Source: Bacteroidaceae bacterium (GTDB lineage Bacteria > Bacteroidota > Bacteroidia > Bacteroidales > Bacteroidaceae). From it: 64,000 bases of DNA. Every line of letters begins with the position of its first letter. Positions within the stretch are counted from its first letter, which is position 1. Location of the stretch: the NCBI GenBank assembly GCA_017465905.1, contig JAFTVE010000013.1:124001-188000 (forward strand), in the 5' to 3' direction. This document shows, piece after piece, positions 18,204-25,984 of this stretch. The notes under the pieces were generated by a model. It had not been told where the DNA came from and ran no database searches. It saw nothing but the letters and a program-made list of their open reading frames with translations. The translations under genes and the position numbers were made by a program.

Positions 18204-19427
18204 TTAGCGATAGATTAGTGTGGTAAGGTTGGTGGGTGTGAACAGCTCATTGGCGATGTTCCACAGCTCCTGAGCCGTGAGAGCCTCGATGCGGCGGTAC
18301 AATGCCTCGGAGCCTTCATATGTGTTATGGTGCAGATAGGTCTTGGCCATGCCGAGTGCCATGCTTTCGAAGTTGTCGGATGCTACGCTCACCTGCCCTA
18401 TTAGTTGTTTCTTGGCAGCTGCAAGCTGTAAGGTGGTAAGCGGGTGTTCGCGCAGGCGGCGCAACTCGTTCTGTACGAGACTGATGCAACGGTCTATGTC
18501 GTGTGTGTCTGTGCCAAAGTATATGCTGAATACTCCCGTGTCGGTATAGCTTGCCAGGTTGCTCTCTACATTGTACACGAGTCCCGAATGCTCGCGCAGG
18601 GCCAGGTTGAGGCGACTGTTCATGCCGGGCCCGCCCAACATGTTGTTGAGTAGGTATAGACCCGTGCGACGACGATCCGAGGCCGGGTAGGCGGCACAGC
18701 CAATCATTACATGGGCCTGATGAGTGTGGCGCTGTATCTCCAGCTCGCGGGGCTGGTAGGGCAGTGGGGAAACACGCCCGCTATTGACTACACCGGTAGG
18801 AATATCGGCGGTGAGCCGTTCGGCCCATCCTACAATACGGGAGAAGGGGATATTGCCATAAACGAAGAGTACGGCATTGGCGGGGTGGTAGTAGCGGTCC
18901 ACAAAGCTACGGCCGCTCTGTGTGCCGAAGCGTTTGAGGTTGGCTGGGGTGCCCAAGATATTGTGTCCCAGTGGATGATTAGGGAAGAGCGTGCTCTCGA
19001 AATCATCAAAGATGAGTTCGGCAGGGTTGTCTTCATAGCTCTCTATCTCTTCGAGGATGACACCACGCTCCTTATCGGCCTCGTGTTGCGGAAAGGTGCT
19101 GTGGAAGACGATGTCGGTGAGCAGTTCAAGAGCCCGGGCAAAGTCCTTCTTCAGAAAAGCCGAGTACACCACCGTCTCTTCCTTGTTGGTGAAAGCATTG
19201 AGGTCGCCACCTACATTCTCCATGCGGTTGAGGATGTGCCATGCGCGACGCTTCGTGGTTCCTTTGAAGAGCATGTGCTCCACGAAGTGGGCAAGACCCG
19301 CTTCATCGGGCTGCTCATCGCGTGTGCCGGCATCAATGGCATAGCCGCAGTAGGCAACAGCTGTGGGCGAGGGGGTGTGTATGATGCGCAAGCCGTTAGG
19401 TAGTGTAGTGGTGTTATATGGTTTCAT
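18204..19427 (-). CDS. M16 family zinc metallopeptidase (processing-peptidase-like)
   Basis: 407 residues from ATG 19427 (MKPYNTTTLPNGLRIIHTPS); longer readings upstream overlap the divergent promoter. The inverted zinc motif HFVEH is at 47-51 and the distal acidic region is KEETVVYSAFLKKDF. Two M16 halves are present (active N half, then the GGPGMNSRLNLALREHSGLVY segment of the C half), matching the single-chain PqqL/YmxG type of about 410 residues. Probably cytosolic or periplasmic peptide degradation; no clear signal peptide. Divergent from the LOG gene with only 55 bases between start codons. Confidence 0.93.
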   Translation of the reverse strand: MKPYNTTTLPNGLRIIHTPSPTAVAYCGYAIDAGTRDEQPDEAGLAHFVEHMLFKGTTKRRAWHILNRMENVGGDLNAFTNKEETVVYSAFLKKDFARALELLTDIVFHSTFPQHEADKERGVILEEIESYEDNPAELIFDDFESTLFPNHPLGHNILGTPANLKRFGTQSGRSFVDRYYHPANAVLFVYGNIPFSRIVGWAERLTADIPTGVVNSGRVSPLPYQPRELEIQRHTHQAHVMIGCAAYPASDRRRTGLYLLNNMLGGPGMNSRLNLALREHSGLVYNVESNLASYTDTGVFSIYFGTDTHDIDRCISLVQNELRRLREHPLTTLQLAAAKKQLIGQVSVASDNFESMALGMAKTYLHHNTYEGSEALYRRIEALTAQELWNIANELFTPTNLTTLIYR

Positions 19428-19470
19428 GAATCTTTTGCTTTGTGTCGGCAAAGATACGGCTTTTTTTTCG

Positions 19471-19478
19471 TATCTTCG
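19471..19478 (+). promoter_or_regulatory. -7 box giving a near-leaderless LOG transcript
   Basis: TATCTTCG (TAnnTTCG) ends 4 bases before the ATG at 19483, so transcription would start at or next to the start codon. Confidence 0.5.
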
Positions 19479-19482
19479 CACC

Positions 19483-20046
19483 ATGAAAGCGAAACATCCC
19501 CTCTCCGTTGCTGTATTCTGCTCGGCAGCGACTGATATAGCTCCTGAGTACTTCGAACAAACAGCCAAGCTTGGACGTTGGATAGGCGCCCAGGGCTGGC
19601 GCCTTGTGTATGGTGGCGCCAGCTTAGGACTGATGGATTGTGTGGCTCGTGCAGCCAAGGAGACTGGGGCTAAGGTGACAGGTGTGGTACCCGACAAGTT
19701 GGTGGAACGCGGTATTGTATCGCCGCTGCTCGATGAGACTATCCATGTACACAGCTTGGGAGAACGTAAGGAGGTGATGCTACGTGAGAGTGATCTTTTC
19801 ATAGCCTTGCCCGGTGGGCTGGGTACACTCGACGAGGTGTTCCACGTGTTGGGCGAGAGTAGCATTGGTTATCACAACAAGCCCGTAGTGCTGTATAATA
19901 TGGGTGGATGCTGGAACTCCCTGTGTGCTATGCTCGACGACCTTCGTCATCAGGGCCTTCTGCGACACGACCTCACAGGGCGTCTTGTAGTTGCCAACTC
20001 ATGCGAGGAGCTGTTCTCCGAGTTGTTGCGACACGCTGAGCGCTAA
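19483..20046 (+). CDS. LOG family protein (TIGR00730-type nucleotide phosphoribohydrolase)
   Basis: 187 residues from ATG 19483. Rossmann-like fold with the LOG signature: YGGASLGLMDCVARAA, then ERKEVMLRESDLFIALPGG and GTLDEVF, giving the PGGxGTxxE motif. Proteins of this family cleave cytokinin-type or other nucleoside 5'-monophosphates to base and ribose-5-phosphate; the bacterial role is often nucleotide salvage. A longer start at 19363 overlaps the divergent M16 gene and its promoter and is rejected. A PfkB kinase follows after 36 bases. Confidence 0.93.
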   Translation: MKAKHPLSVAVFCSAATDIAPEYFEQTAKLGRWIGAQGWRLVYGGASLGLMDCVARAAKETGAKVTGVVPDKLVERGIVSPLLDETIHVHSLGERKEVMLRESDLFIALPGGLGTLDEVFHVLGESSIGYHNKPVVLYNMGGCWNSLCAMLDDLRHQGLLRHDLTGRLVVANSCEELFSELLRHAER

Positions 20047-20082
20047 CCCCCTCGAGTAATGCTAATATAAATAAAAAACAAT

Positions 20083-21006
20083 ATGCGAAAGATTATCGGT
20101 ATAGGAGAGACTATTCTCGACATCCTCTTCAAGAACAATCAGGCTGCCACATCAGTGCCTGGAGGCTCTACATTCAACTCTATGATATCGCTCGGGCGTG
20201 TGGGGCTTCCCTCATGCTTCGTCAGCGAGATTGGTGACGATAGGGTAGGCGGCATAGTCCGTTCGTTCCTTAGCGACAATGGAGTTGACGACCGTTACCT
20301 CACTGAGTACCCTGAGCGTAAGTCGCCCATATCGCTTGCCTTCCTCGACGACCATAATAACGCCACCTACTCCTTCTATAAGGAGCCCTTCGGAAAGCGT
20401 ACCGACTGGCTGTGTCCCACAATAGGGCACGACGACATCGTCCTTTTTGGCTCCTACTATGCCCTCGATCCCAATATGCGCTATAAGGTGACAGCTCTGC
20501 TCGATGAGGCTCGTAACGCAGGTGCCATCATCTATTACGACGTTAATTTCCGCCGTAATCATGCAGGAGAGGCCATCAAGCTTATGGGAACCGTTATCGA
20601 GAATCTCGAGTATGCCGATATCGTACGTGGCTCCGATGAGGACTTCTCTGTCCTCTACCACATTGACGAGGGTGCCAAGGTGTTCAAGGATAAGGTTGAC
20701 TTCTACTGTCCGCGCCTCATTTACAGCCGTGGAGCGCAGGGGGTCGAATTGTATAGTCGTACCCTCACCAAGCGCTATCTCATAGAGCCTATCATTCCGG
20801 TGAGTACCATTGGTGCAGGTGACAATCTCAATGCCGGCATCCTTTATGGTATCATACGCAACCGGATTCGCCGCGACGACCTCGACCACCTTACCGAACG
20901 TGACTGGGACGACGTTATCCGTTGCGGTCTCCGCTTCAGTGCCGATACCTGTATGCATACCGACAATTACATCAGCCGCGAGTTTGCTGAGACATTAGAT
21001 AGATAA
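20083..21006 (+). CDS. PfkB family carbohydrate kinase
   Basis: 307 residues. Ribokinase fold: N-terminal PGGSTFNSMISLGRVGLPSC, which is the family's first signature, and C-terminal STIGAGDNLNAGILYG with the catalytic base Asp of GAGD. It would phosphorylate a sugar (fructokinase-like) or nucleoside with ATP in the cytosol. The substrate cannot be chosen from sequence alone. Probably co-transcribed with the LOG gene. Confidence 0.9.
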   Translation: MRKIIGIGETILDILFKNNQAATSVPGGSTFNSMISLGRVGLPSCFVSEIGDDRVGGIVRSFLSDNGVDDRYLTEYPERKSPISLAFLDDHNNATYSFYKEPFGKRTDWLCPTIGHDDIVLFGSYYALDPNMRYKVTALLDEARNAGAIIYYDVNFRRNHAGEAIKLMGTVIENLEYADIVRGSDEDFSVLYHIDEGAKVFKDKVDFYCPRLIYSRGAQGVELYSRTLTKRYLIEPIIPVSTIGAGDNLNAGILYGIIRNRIRRDDLDHLTERDWDDVIRCGLRFSADTCMHTDNYISREFAETLDR

Positions 21007-21042
21007 CAAGAATCTGCAGTACAAACATTATAATACACGACA

Positions 21043-23031
21043 ATGCGAACTTTTGAAGAACTGGGTGTGATGCCCGAGATATGCGAAGCCATCAGCGAAC
21101 TGGGATTCGTGCAACCCATGCCCGTGCAGGAAGAGGTGATACCCTATCTGCTGGGCAATGGCAATGATGTGGTGGCGCTGGCACAGACAGGTACTGGCAA
21201 GACGGCAGCGTTCGGACTGCCCATCATACAGAAGGCCGACCCTACCCTGCCTTATGCGCAGGCACTCATCCTGAGTCCTACCCGCGAGCTATGCCTGCAG
21301 ATTGCCGATGACCTTGCCGCCTTCTCCAAGTATGTGGAGGGACTGCGCGTGGTACCCATGTATGGCGGCACCTCCATAGAAAACCAGATACGTAACGTGC
21401 GTCGCGGCGTACACATCATCGTGGCCACACCGGGCCGCCTCATCGACCTCATGGAGCGTGGCGTGGTGGACCTCTCCACCGTGCGCGATGTTGTGCTCGA
21501 CGAGGCCGACGAGATGCTCAATATGGGCTTCACCGACAGCATCAACCGCATCCTCGAGGATGTGCCTGCCGACCGCAACACACTGCTCTTCTCCGCCACC
21601 ATGAGCAAGGAGATTGCCGCTATTGCCAAGAATTACCTCACCGATGCCCACGAAATCGTGATAGGCAACAAGAACGAGGGTGCCAAGAACGTGAACCACG
21701 TATACTATATGGTGCACGCGAAGGACAAATACCTCGCCCTGAAGCGTATCGTCGACTACTACCCCCATATCTATGGCATCGTATTCTGCCGCACCCGTAT
21801 GGAGACGCAGGAGATAGCCGACAAGCTCATCCAGGACGGCTACAATGCCGATGCCCTGCACGGCGAACTGTCGCAACAGCAGCGCGACCTCACGATGCAG
21901 AAGTTCCGCAAGCGCCGCATCCAGCTCCTTGTAGCCACCGACGTGGCAGCACGCGGACTTGATGTGGACGACCTCACCCACGTCATCAACTACGGCCTGC
22001 CCGACGACACGGAGAACTACACCCACCGTAGCGGGCGCACCGGACGTGCCGGCAAGCGAGGCACCTCCATCGCCATCATCAACCTACGCGAGCGCGGCCG
22101 CATGCGCGAGATTGAGAAGGTCATCGGCAAGGAGTTCGTCAAGGGAACCCTGCCCACAGGCAAGGAGATTTGCGAAAAGCAGCTGTGGAAGGTGATTGAC
22201 GACATCGAGAAGACCGAGGTCAACGAAGCCGAGATAGCCGAGTTCCTTCCCGCCATATACCGCAAACTCGACTGGCTGGACAAGGAAGACATCATACGCC
22301 GCGTGGTGACCCGTGAGTTTGGCCGGTTCGTGGAATACTACAGCAATGCCCCCGAACCGGAGGCGGTCGTAGAAAGAAGTCAACGGACAAAAGACAACAG
22401 ACAACGGACAAAAGGCGAGGACGGGCCACGCCAACGCCGTGAAAAGGGCGATGGCCCCCGCAAGGCAGAGAAGGGCTATGTACGCTTCTTCGTGAACCGC
22501 GGCAAGCGCGACGGATTCTATGCCTCGCAAATCATCGATCTGGTGAACCGCCACGTGCGCCACGAGCGCATCGAGATGGGGCGCATCGACCTGATGCAGA
22601 ACTTCTCCTTCTTCGAGGTGCCCGAGCGTCAGGCCGACACGGTGACACGCGCCCTGAGCCACGCCCACGTGAACGGACAACACATCGTGGTGGAGCCTGC
22701 AGGAGAGGAGCAGCCTCCCCTAACCCCTCCCAAGGAGGGGGACTTCAAGCCTCGTGAAAAGAAAGGGCGCAAAGCTGATGAATTCACAGACGGCTTTGCC
22801 CGATTCGAGAAGAAGAACAAGAATCGCAATCCGCAAGGTCCTGCCCCCTCCGGGGGAGCTAAAGGCAGCCGCACCAAGCCCTCACGCGAAGAGCGCGGCT
22901 ACACCAGCAAGCGCGGTCCCATGAGGAAGGACGACTGGAAGCAATTCTTCCAGCACGACAACGACCTGCGCGGTCCCGAACCCGACTTCTCGGAAGAGGG
23001 CTGGGCACGACGCAAGCCGAAGAAGAAATAG
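21043..23031 (+). CDS. DEAD-box RNA helicase with DbpA-type RNA-binding domain
   Basis: 662 residues. Q motif (GFVQPMPVQ), Walker A AQTGTGKT at 47-54, PTRELC, DEAD in VLDEADEML, SAT, and HRSGRTGRAG. After the helicase core (about 1-375) lies a variable segment, then a DbpA-like RNA-binding domain (YVRFFVNRGKRDGFYASQII to about 545), then a basic tail. Likely acts in ribosome assembly or cold adaptation. The variable linkers are odd: 22375-22420 is a repetitive CAACGGACAAAAGACAACAG-type tract, and 22713-22741 encodes PPLTPPKEG from a dispersed palindrome. Confidence 0.95.
   Translation: MRTFEELGVMPEICEAISELGFVQPMPVQEEVIPYLLGNGNDVVALAQTGTGKTAAFGLPIIQKADPTLPYAQALILSPTRELCLQIADDLAAFSKYVEGLRVVPMYGGTSIENQIRNVRRGVHIIVATPGRLIDLMERGVVDLSTVRDVVLDEADEMLNMGFTDSINRILEDVPADRNTLLFSATMSKEIAAIAKNYLTDAHEIVIGNKNEGAKNVNHVYYMVHAKDKYLALKRIVDYYPHIYGIVFCRTRMETQEIADKLIQDGYNADALHGELSQQQRDLTMQKFRKRRIQLLVATDVAARGLDVDDLTHVINYGLPDDTENYTHRSGRTGRAGKRGTSIAIINLRERGRMREIEKVIGKEFVKGTLPTGKEICEKQLWKVIDDIEKTEVNEAEIAEFLPAIYRKLDWLDKEDIIRRVVTREFGRFVEYYSNAPEPEAVVERSQRTKDNRQRTKGEDGPRQRREKGDGPRKAEKGYVRFFVNRGKRDGFYASQIIDLVNRHVRHERIEMGRIDLMQNFSFFEVPERQADTVTRALSHAHVNGQHIVVEPAGEEQPPLTPPKEGDFKPREKKGRKADEFTDGFARFEKKNKNRNPQGPAPSGGAKGSRTKPSREERGYTSKRGPMRKDDWKQFFQHDNDLRGPEPDFSEEGWARRKPKKK
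22713..22741 (+). repeat. Half-copy of the GGCCTCC palindromic element inside the helicase gene
   Basis: GCCTCCCCTAACCCCTCCC followed by AAGGAGGGGG forms the left arm and hairpin of the element seen complete at 29033-29123 and 29453-29537. It is translated in frame as PPLTPPKEGD in the C-terminal linker. A related palindrome (CCCCCTCCGGGGGAGC) occurs at 22844-22859 in the same linker. Confidence 0.8.
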
Positions 23032-23072
23032 CGTTGCAAAGCAAAGGCAGGCTCCGTGGGGCCTGCCTTTAT

Positions 23073-23543
23073 TCATTCTATTACCTGACACTTGAGATTA
23101 CCGGGCACGTAGGAGATATGTATCCAGCGGCCGTCGCCCTCCCAAATGAGCTGGGTGAACTTGATGCGCCCCTCCTGCTGCATCTTCTGTATCATCTTGA
23201 ACAGCTTGCGGTGGTCGGTCCTGTTGCCCGCAATAATATCGGCTGCACAGCCGAGGATGTGGTGGCTGTTCTTCACGCCACCCACCAGGGCGTTGAGCTG
23301 CTTGCAGCGGTAGCCACTACTGATCACGATAGGCTCGCCCCACGCCTCGCGTATAGGGTCTAATAACTGGTCAACTAATACGTGCAGCAGGTGGTATGCA
23401 CATTTCGATGGGCGGTTGTCGATGCCCTCGCGCAGCGCCGTGGCGCTGGCGGTGAGCTCTTGTATAGAAAAATATGAGGCCTCCCCCCTGCCCCTCCCAA
23501 GGAGGGGAGATTCAGGCTTCGCGGTAGTGTTTGATGTTGTCAT
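23073..23543 (-). CDS. M15-type peptidase (D-Ala-D-Ala carboxypeptidase / endolysin-like)
   Basis: 156 residues. The Peptidase_M15_3 fold shows PIVISSGYRC, NSHHILGCAADI (zinc His and Asp) and RWIHISY (last zinc His). Such proteins cleave peptidoglycan peptides and occur both as phage endolysins and in Bacteroidales clusters with HU and smalltalk genes, as here. Residues about 9-22 (AKPESPLLGRGRGEAS) are translated from the left arm of a dispersed palindrome, and the ATG itself lies within the element at 23478-23624. A real start further in (around residue 25) cannot be excluded. Confidence 0.85.
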   Translation of the reverse strand: MTTSNTTAKPESPLLGRGRGEASYFSIQELTASATALREGIDNRPSKCAYHLLHVLVDQLLDPIREAWGEPIVISSGYRCKQLNALVGGVKNSHHILGCAADIIAGNRTDHRKLFKMIQKMQQEGRIKFTQLIWEGDGRWIHISYVPGNLKCQVIE

Positions 23544-23624
23544 GGCTCTTTCTTATAGTTATGGTAAGTGATTTGCAGCGATGCCCGTAGCCCCCTCTCC
23601 TTGGGAGAGGGATGGGGTGAGGCC
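23478..23624. repeat. GGCCTCC palindromic element with expanded core (copy E2)
   Basis: Left arm GGCCTCCCCCCTGCCCCTCC plus AAGGAGGGG (23478-23507), core containing TTCGCGG and GCGATGCC words, right arm CCCCTCTCCTTGGGAGAGG ending GTGAGGCC (23617-23624). The 5' end of the M15 gene lies in the core and left arm. Confidence 0.8.
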
Positions 23625-23711
23625 TCACTTTACGCGATAAGTGTGAGTGCGCTGCCGAGTAGCAGCAGCGCACGGAACAATGTACTCATAGTCCACACAT
23701 TTAATTGTCAA

Positions 23712-23816
23712 TTAAGCAGTGCAGGAGGCTACGCCCAAGGCACCAGCCAGGGCGGTGAGTACGGTGATTACGATTTTAAGGATTTGTTTCCAGTTGATTT
23801 GAGTTTTTGAGTTCAT
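23712..23816 (-). CDS. Smalltalk-type small membrane protein
   Basis: 34 residues: begins MNSKTQINWKQILKIVITVL and continues with a hydrophobic TALAGALGVA stretch and a terminal SCTA. This fits the short Bacteroidetes 'smalltalk' family: a W-K-x-I-L-K-I start, one transmembrane helix and a small tail. It lies between an HU gene and the M15 gene, as in many Bacteroidales genomes, and a close relative follows the second HU gene at 44732-44821. Function unknown. Below common ORF length cut-offs, so easily missed. Confidence 0.8.
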   Translation of the reverse strand: MNSKTQINWKQILKIVITVLTALAGALGVASCTA

Positions 23817-23817
23817 A

Positions 23818-23912
23818 AGTTTTTTAGTTTTTTAGTTTTTAAGTTTATGAGTTGGTGAGTACTGGAGTCTGTCATCTGACAAACTTAAAAACTCACCAAC
23901 TCAAAAACTCAC
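23818..23912. repeat. AGTTTTTAAGTTT / GAGTTGGTGAGT inverted repeat between smalltalk and HU
   Basis: GAGTTGGTGAGT (from 23849) is matched by ACTCACCAACTC (23894-23905), and AGTTTTTAAGTTT by AAACTTAAAAACT. The RNA would fold into a long AT-rich hairpin between the HU stop and the smalltalk start, possibly a weak terminator that lowers smalltalk expression. Confidence 0.55.
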
Positions 23913-23920
23913 TTTACTCC

Positions 23921-24337
23921 TTACACCTCCGCGGCGATGCGGTTCAGCGAGAGCTTGCTGGCAATCTCCTTCTTCAGCGCCACCTCGGGGCGGAAGAGGA
24001 TGCGGTGGCCCTTGATCATCGAGGAGGGAGTGAAGTCACTGGCAGCCATCGTGTCCTGCGAGAAACACTTGCTCTGCAGCGAGATCTGGAATCGGCCCAG
24101 GTCCTCGAGCACTACGGCACGGCCGGCGAGCAGCGCCTTGGTGATGTAGGGCTTGATGACGGCCAGCACGGCCTGTGCATCGGGCTTGGTCACGGTGGTG
24201 GAGAAGCTGATGTCTTCGGCCAGCTCGTCGAAGGTGTAGTCATTGGTCTTGATGGCACGGCACGCATAGTAGGTGGTACCTTCCACGGCATTCTTGCCGG
24301 GGTTCTTACATTTTCTTACAGCATAGTTTACGCTCAT
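23921..24337 (-). CDS. HU-family DNA-binding protein (Bacteroidales long form)
   Basis: 138 residues from ATG 24337 (MSVNYAVRKCKNPGKNAVEG); the reading from 24370 translates the palindromic element and is rejected. The HU-like core contains VVLEDLGRFQISLQSKCFS and FTPSSMIKGHRILFRPE. Longer than E. coli HU (90) because of an N-terminal extension, as in the HU genes next to smalltalk in this order. Probably a nucleoid-type DNA bender. A paralogue with the same architecture lies at 44821-45234. A palindromic element begins 12 bases upstream of the start. Confidence 0.85.
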   Translation of the reverse strand: MSVNYAVRKCKNPGKNAVEGTTYYACRAIKTNDYTFDELAEDISFSTTVTKPDAQAVLAVIKPYITKALLAGRAVVLEDLGRFQISLQSKCFSQDTMAASDFTPSSMIKGHRILFRPEVALKKEIASKLSLNRIAAEV

Positions 24338-24348
24338 AGTAGTAGGGT

Positions 24349-24542
24349 GGCCTCCCCCAACCCCTCCCAAGGAGGGGCTTTCCCGTCATCGCGGAACAGG
24401 GAGGACTTTTTTTAGGTTAATGGTTTAGGTTAATGATTCACAGTGCGCACTTGCCTCGTTTTCTCCTCTCCTATGGTTCGGAACTATGCAGTTCGCGCGA
24501 TGCCTGCAAGCCCCTCTCCTTGGGAGAGGCGGGGGAGAGGCC
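24349..24542. repeat. GGCCTCC palindromic element with long core (copy E3)
   Basis: Left arm GGCCTCCCCCAACCCCTCCC plus AAGGAGGGG with GTCATCGCGGAAC (24349-24397), right arm GTTCGCGCGATGCCTGCAAG, then CCCCTCTCCTTGGGAGAGG and terminal GAGAGGCC (24535-24542). About 95 bp of unrelated AT-richer sequence, including two GGTTAATG words, separates the two halves. It forms the region upstream of the HU gene. Confidence 0.8.
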
Positions 24543-24636
24543 CCCTTTATTTACACTGCAAAGTTACGACCTCCGCCCCCTCTCATAGTACCGCGGGAGT
24601 CACCCTGCGAAAAAGGAAAAACAAATGCTCAGGACA

Positions 24637-24668
24637 TTTGCTTTTCTCGCCGATTTTTCGTATCTTTA
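24637..24668 (+). promoter_or_regulatory. Promoter of the DUF4248-like gene
   Basis: -33 TTTG at 24637-24640, 20-base spacer, -7 TATCTTTA at 24661-24668 (one mismatch to TAnnTTTG); leader of about 35 bases to ATG 24711. Confidence 0.6.
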
Positions 24669-24710
24669 CATAATAATAATCAGTGATTTATCCTTTTGAT
24701 TCTTAAGTCT

Positions 24711-24953
24711 ATGAAACCATTTTTCGATGATGATGAGGAGCGCACCGCCGTGCGTTCCTACACGAAGGGCGAACTGGCACGAATGTATTCGCCCGGTGCC
24801 AAGTATGAGAGTGCCATCCGCATGCTCAACCGCTATCTGCATCGCTGCCGTGGCTTGCTCGACGAGCTTATGGCCATGGGCTACCGCCCCGATGACCGCC
24901 GCTTTACGCGGCCTCAGGTGCAACTGATCTTCGAATACTTGGGGGAGCCGTAG
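24711..24953 (+). CDS. DUF4248-like small protein
   Basis: 80 residues from ATG 24711. KGELARMYSPGAKYESAIRM followed by a helical segment and RPDDRRFTRPQVQLIFEYLG at the end is the pattern of the DUF4248 family (about 75-85 residues, a probable winged or helix-turn-helix DNA-binding fold), found beside HU, smalltalk and DUF3987 genes in Bacteroidales. Strongly charged, no signal peptide. Probably a small regulator of the surrounding cluster, but this is inference. Confidence 0.7.
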   Translation: MKPFFDDDEERTAVRSYTKGELARMYSPGAKYESAIRMLNRYLHRCRGLLDELMAMGYRPDDRRFTRPQVQLIFEYLGEP

Positions 24954-24960
24954 GGGGGGA

Positions 24961-25125
24961 AGAGGGAATTGCTAACGGTGATCAGGGTTATTAGGGGCGA
25001 TTAGGGTAATTAGAGGTGATTAAGGGCAATTAAGGGCTGGTAGAGGCAGTTCTGGCCAGAAACATTACTGGCCCCTAATGACCTCTAATAACCGTTAATT
25101 GCCTTTACCAGTCCTTGCCAGCCAG
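24961..25125. repeat. Palindromic TTAGGGG-type array A
   Basis: Left part: words such as ATTAGGGGCG, ATTAGGGTA, ATTAGAGGTG and ATTAAGGGC succeed each other about every 10 bases. Then a core GGCAGTTCTGGCCAGAA (25044-25060, with perfect palindrome TTCTGGCCAGAA), then the inverse CCCCTAATG, CTCTAATAA, GTTAATTGCC words. The 43-base segment 25037-25079 recurs with one mismatch at 25855-25897 on the other side of the four-helix-bundle gene. Confidence 0.85.
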
Positions 25126-25129
25126 CCCG

Positions 25130-25678
25130 CTAATACCCTCTTCTCTCCTTTCTCACTCGTGTGAGCTTCTCGCGGAATCCGCCCTCTTGGGTGAAGCGTT
25201 CTGCTATAGTCTGCAGGTATTTGTATAGCAGGTAGTCGTTCTGTTTGATGAGTACGATGGCGAGGTTGGCGATGGTCTCGTCGCCGCGTGTAGCGGCGAG
25301 CTCCATCCAATAGGCAACATCGCAATGTTCGCGCCCGATGCGCTGTGCTGCAGCCAGTTCCTTGCTTCCCTGTTCCCATTGTCGCAATCCCCTCACACGC
25401 AAGTAGTCCTCGTAATCGGCGAGGAGCTCCAGTGCGCTGGCCTTAGCCACATTGAACAGCTTCAGCTCTGTCTCCACCGAGGTAGCACCGGCTGTATACC
25501 CCTCCACGATATTCTGCTTTGCCGACCGTGCCGCCTGCACCATCTGGTCGATGGTGCGGTCACCCCTCTTGAGGTAGCGTTCCGCAAAGAGGTAGGTGAG
25601 ATCATAGATAATCATGGATTTCTGATAACAGATAAGCTCCTCTATCTTCTTGCTGCCACGGTTGGGGATGATGTTCAT
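25130..25678 (-). CDS. Four-helix-bundle protein (S23/IVP-like, with suffix domain)
   Basis: 182 residues. LICYQKSMIIYDLTYLFAER, then DQMVQAARSAKQNIVEGY, SVETELKLFNVAKASALELL and the closing DYEDYLRVRG match the four-helix-bundle family of 23S rRNA intervening-sequence proteins and Avd. The extended C-terminus after about residue 115 fits the form with an extra 'suffix' domain. Avd binds nucleic acid and the reverse transcriptase of diversity-generating retroelements, but no reverse transcriptase is present here. The gene is bracketed by nearly identical palindromic arrays (A and B), suggesting that gene and repeats travel together. Function unknown. Confidence 0.82.
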   Translation of the reverse strand: MNIIPNRGSKKIEELICYQKSMIIYDLTYLFAERYLKRGDRTIDQMVQAARSAKQNIVEGYTAGATSVETELKLFNVAKASALELLADYEDYLRVRGLRQWEQGSKELAAAQRIGREHCDVAYWMELAATRGDETIANLAIVLIKQNDYLLYKYLQTIAERFTQEGGFREKLTRVRKERRGY

Positions 25679-25773
25679 GGTTGATAGCGATTGGTTGTGA
25701 AAATGCTCTTGATCATTGCAAATATAGGTAATTATCTGTTACTTGCAGCCTCGCGTGGGAGTTTTTTTAAGAT

Positions 25774-25984
25774 TGGGGGGGATTTTTTGGGGGGGAATCA
25801 GGGGTTATTAAGGGAAATTAGGGGCTATTAGGGGTAATTAGGGGCGATTAAGGGCTGGTAGAGGCAGTTCTGGCCAGAAACACTACTGGCCCCTAATAAC
25901 CCCTAATCGCCTTTAATTCCCTGCAGTGAGTGGCATCCCCTAATAGCCCCTACCTGCCCCTAATCTCCCCTAATCCCCATCACC
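25774..25984. repeat. Palindromic TTAGGGG-type array B
   Basis: G-rich half (GGGGTTATTA, AATTAGGGGCTATTAGGGG, with about 10-base spacing), the same core as array A (CTGGTAGAGGCAGTTCTGGC to TACTGGCCCCTAAT, 25855-25897), then a C-rich half of CCCCTAAT words reaching 25980. The last 25 bases overlap the 3' end of the coiled-coil gene on the minus strand. Confidence 0.85.

Noticed and set aside
23568-23810. Plus-strand open frame reading MICSDARSPLSLGEGWGEAS
   Set aside because: Mostly translation of the palindromic element E2 and the antisense of the smalltalk gene.
25130-25678. Diversity-generating retroelement
   Set aside because: The four-helix-bundle protein recalls Avd, but no reverse transcriptase and no template/variable repeat pair was found nearby.
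24961-25984. CRISPR array
   Set aside because: The repeated words are about 10 bases long, degenerate and palindromically arranged; there are no constant repeats with unique spacers and no cas genes.
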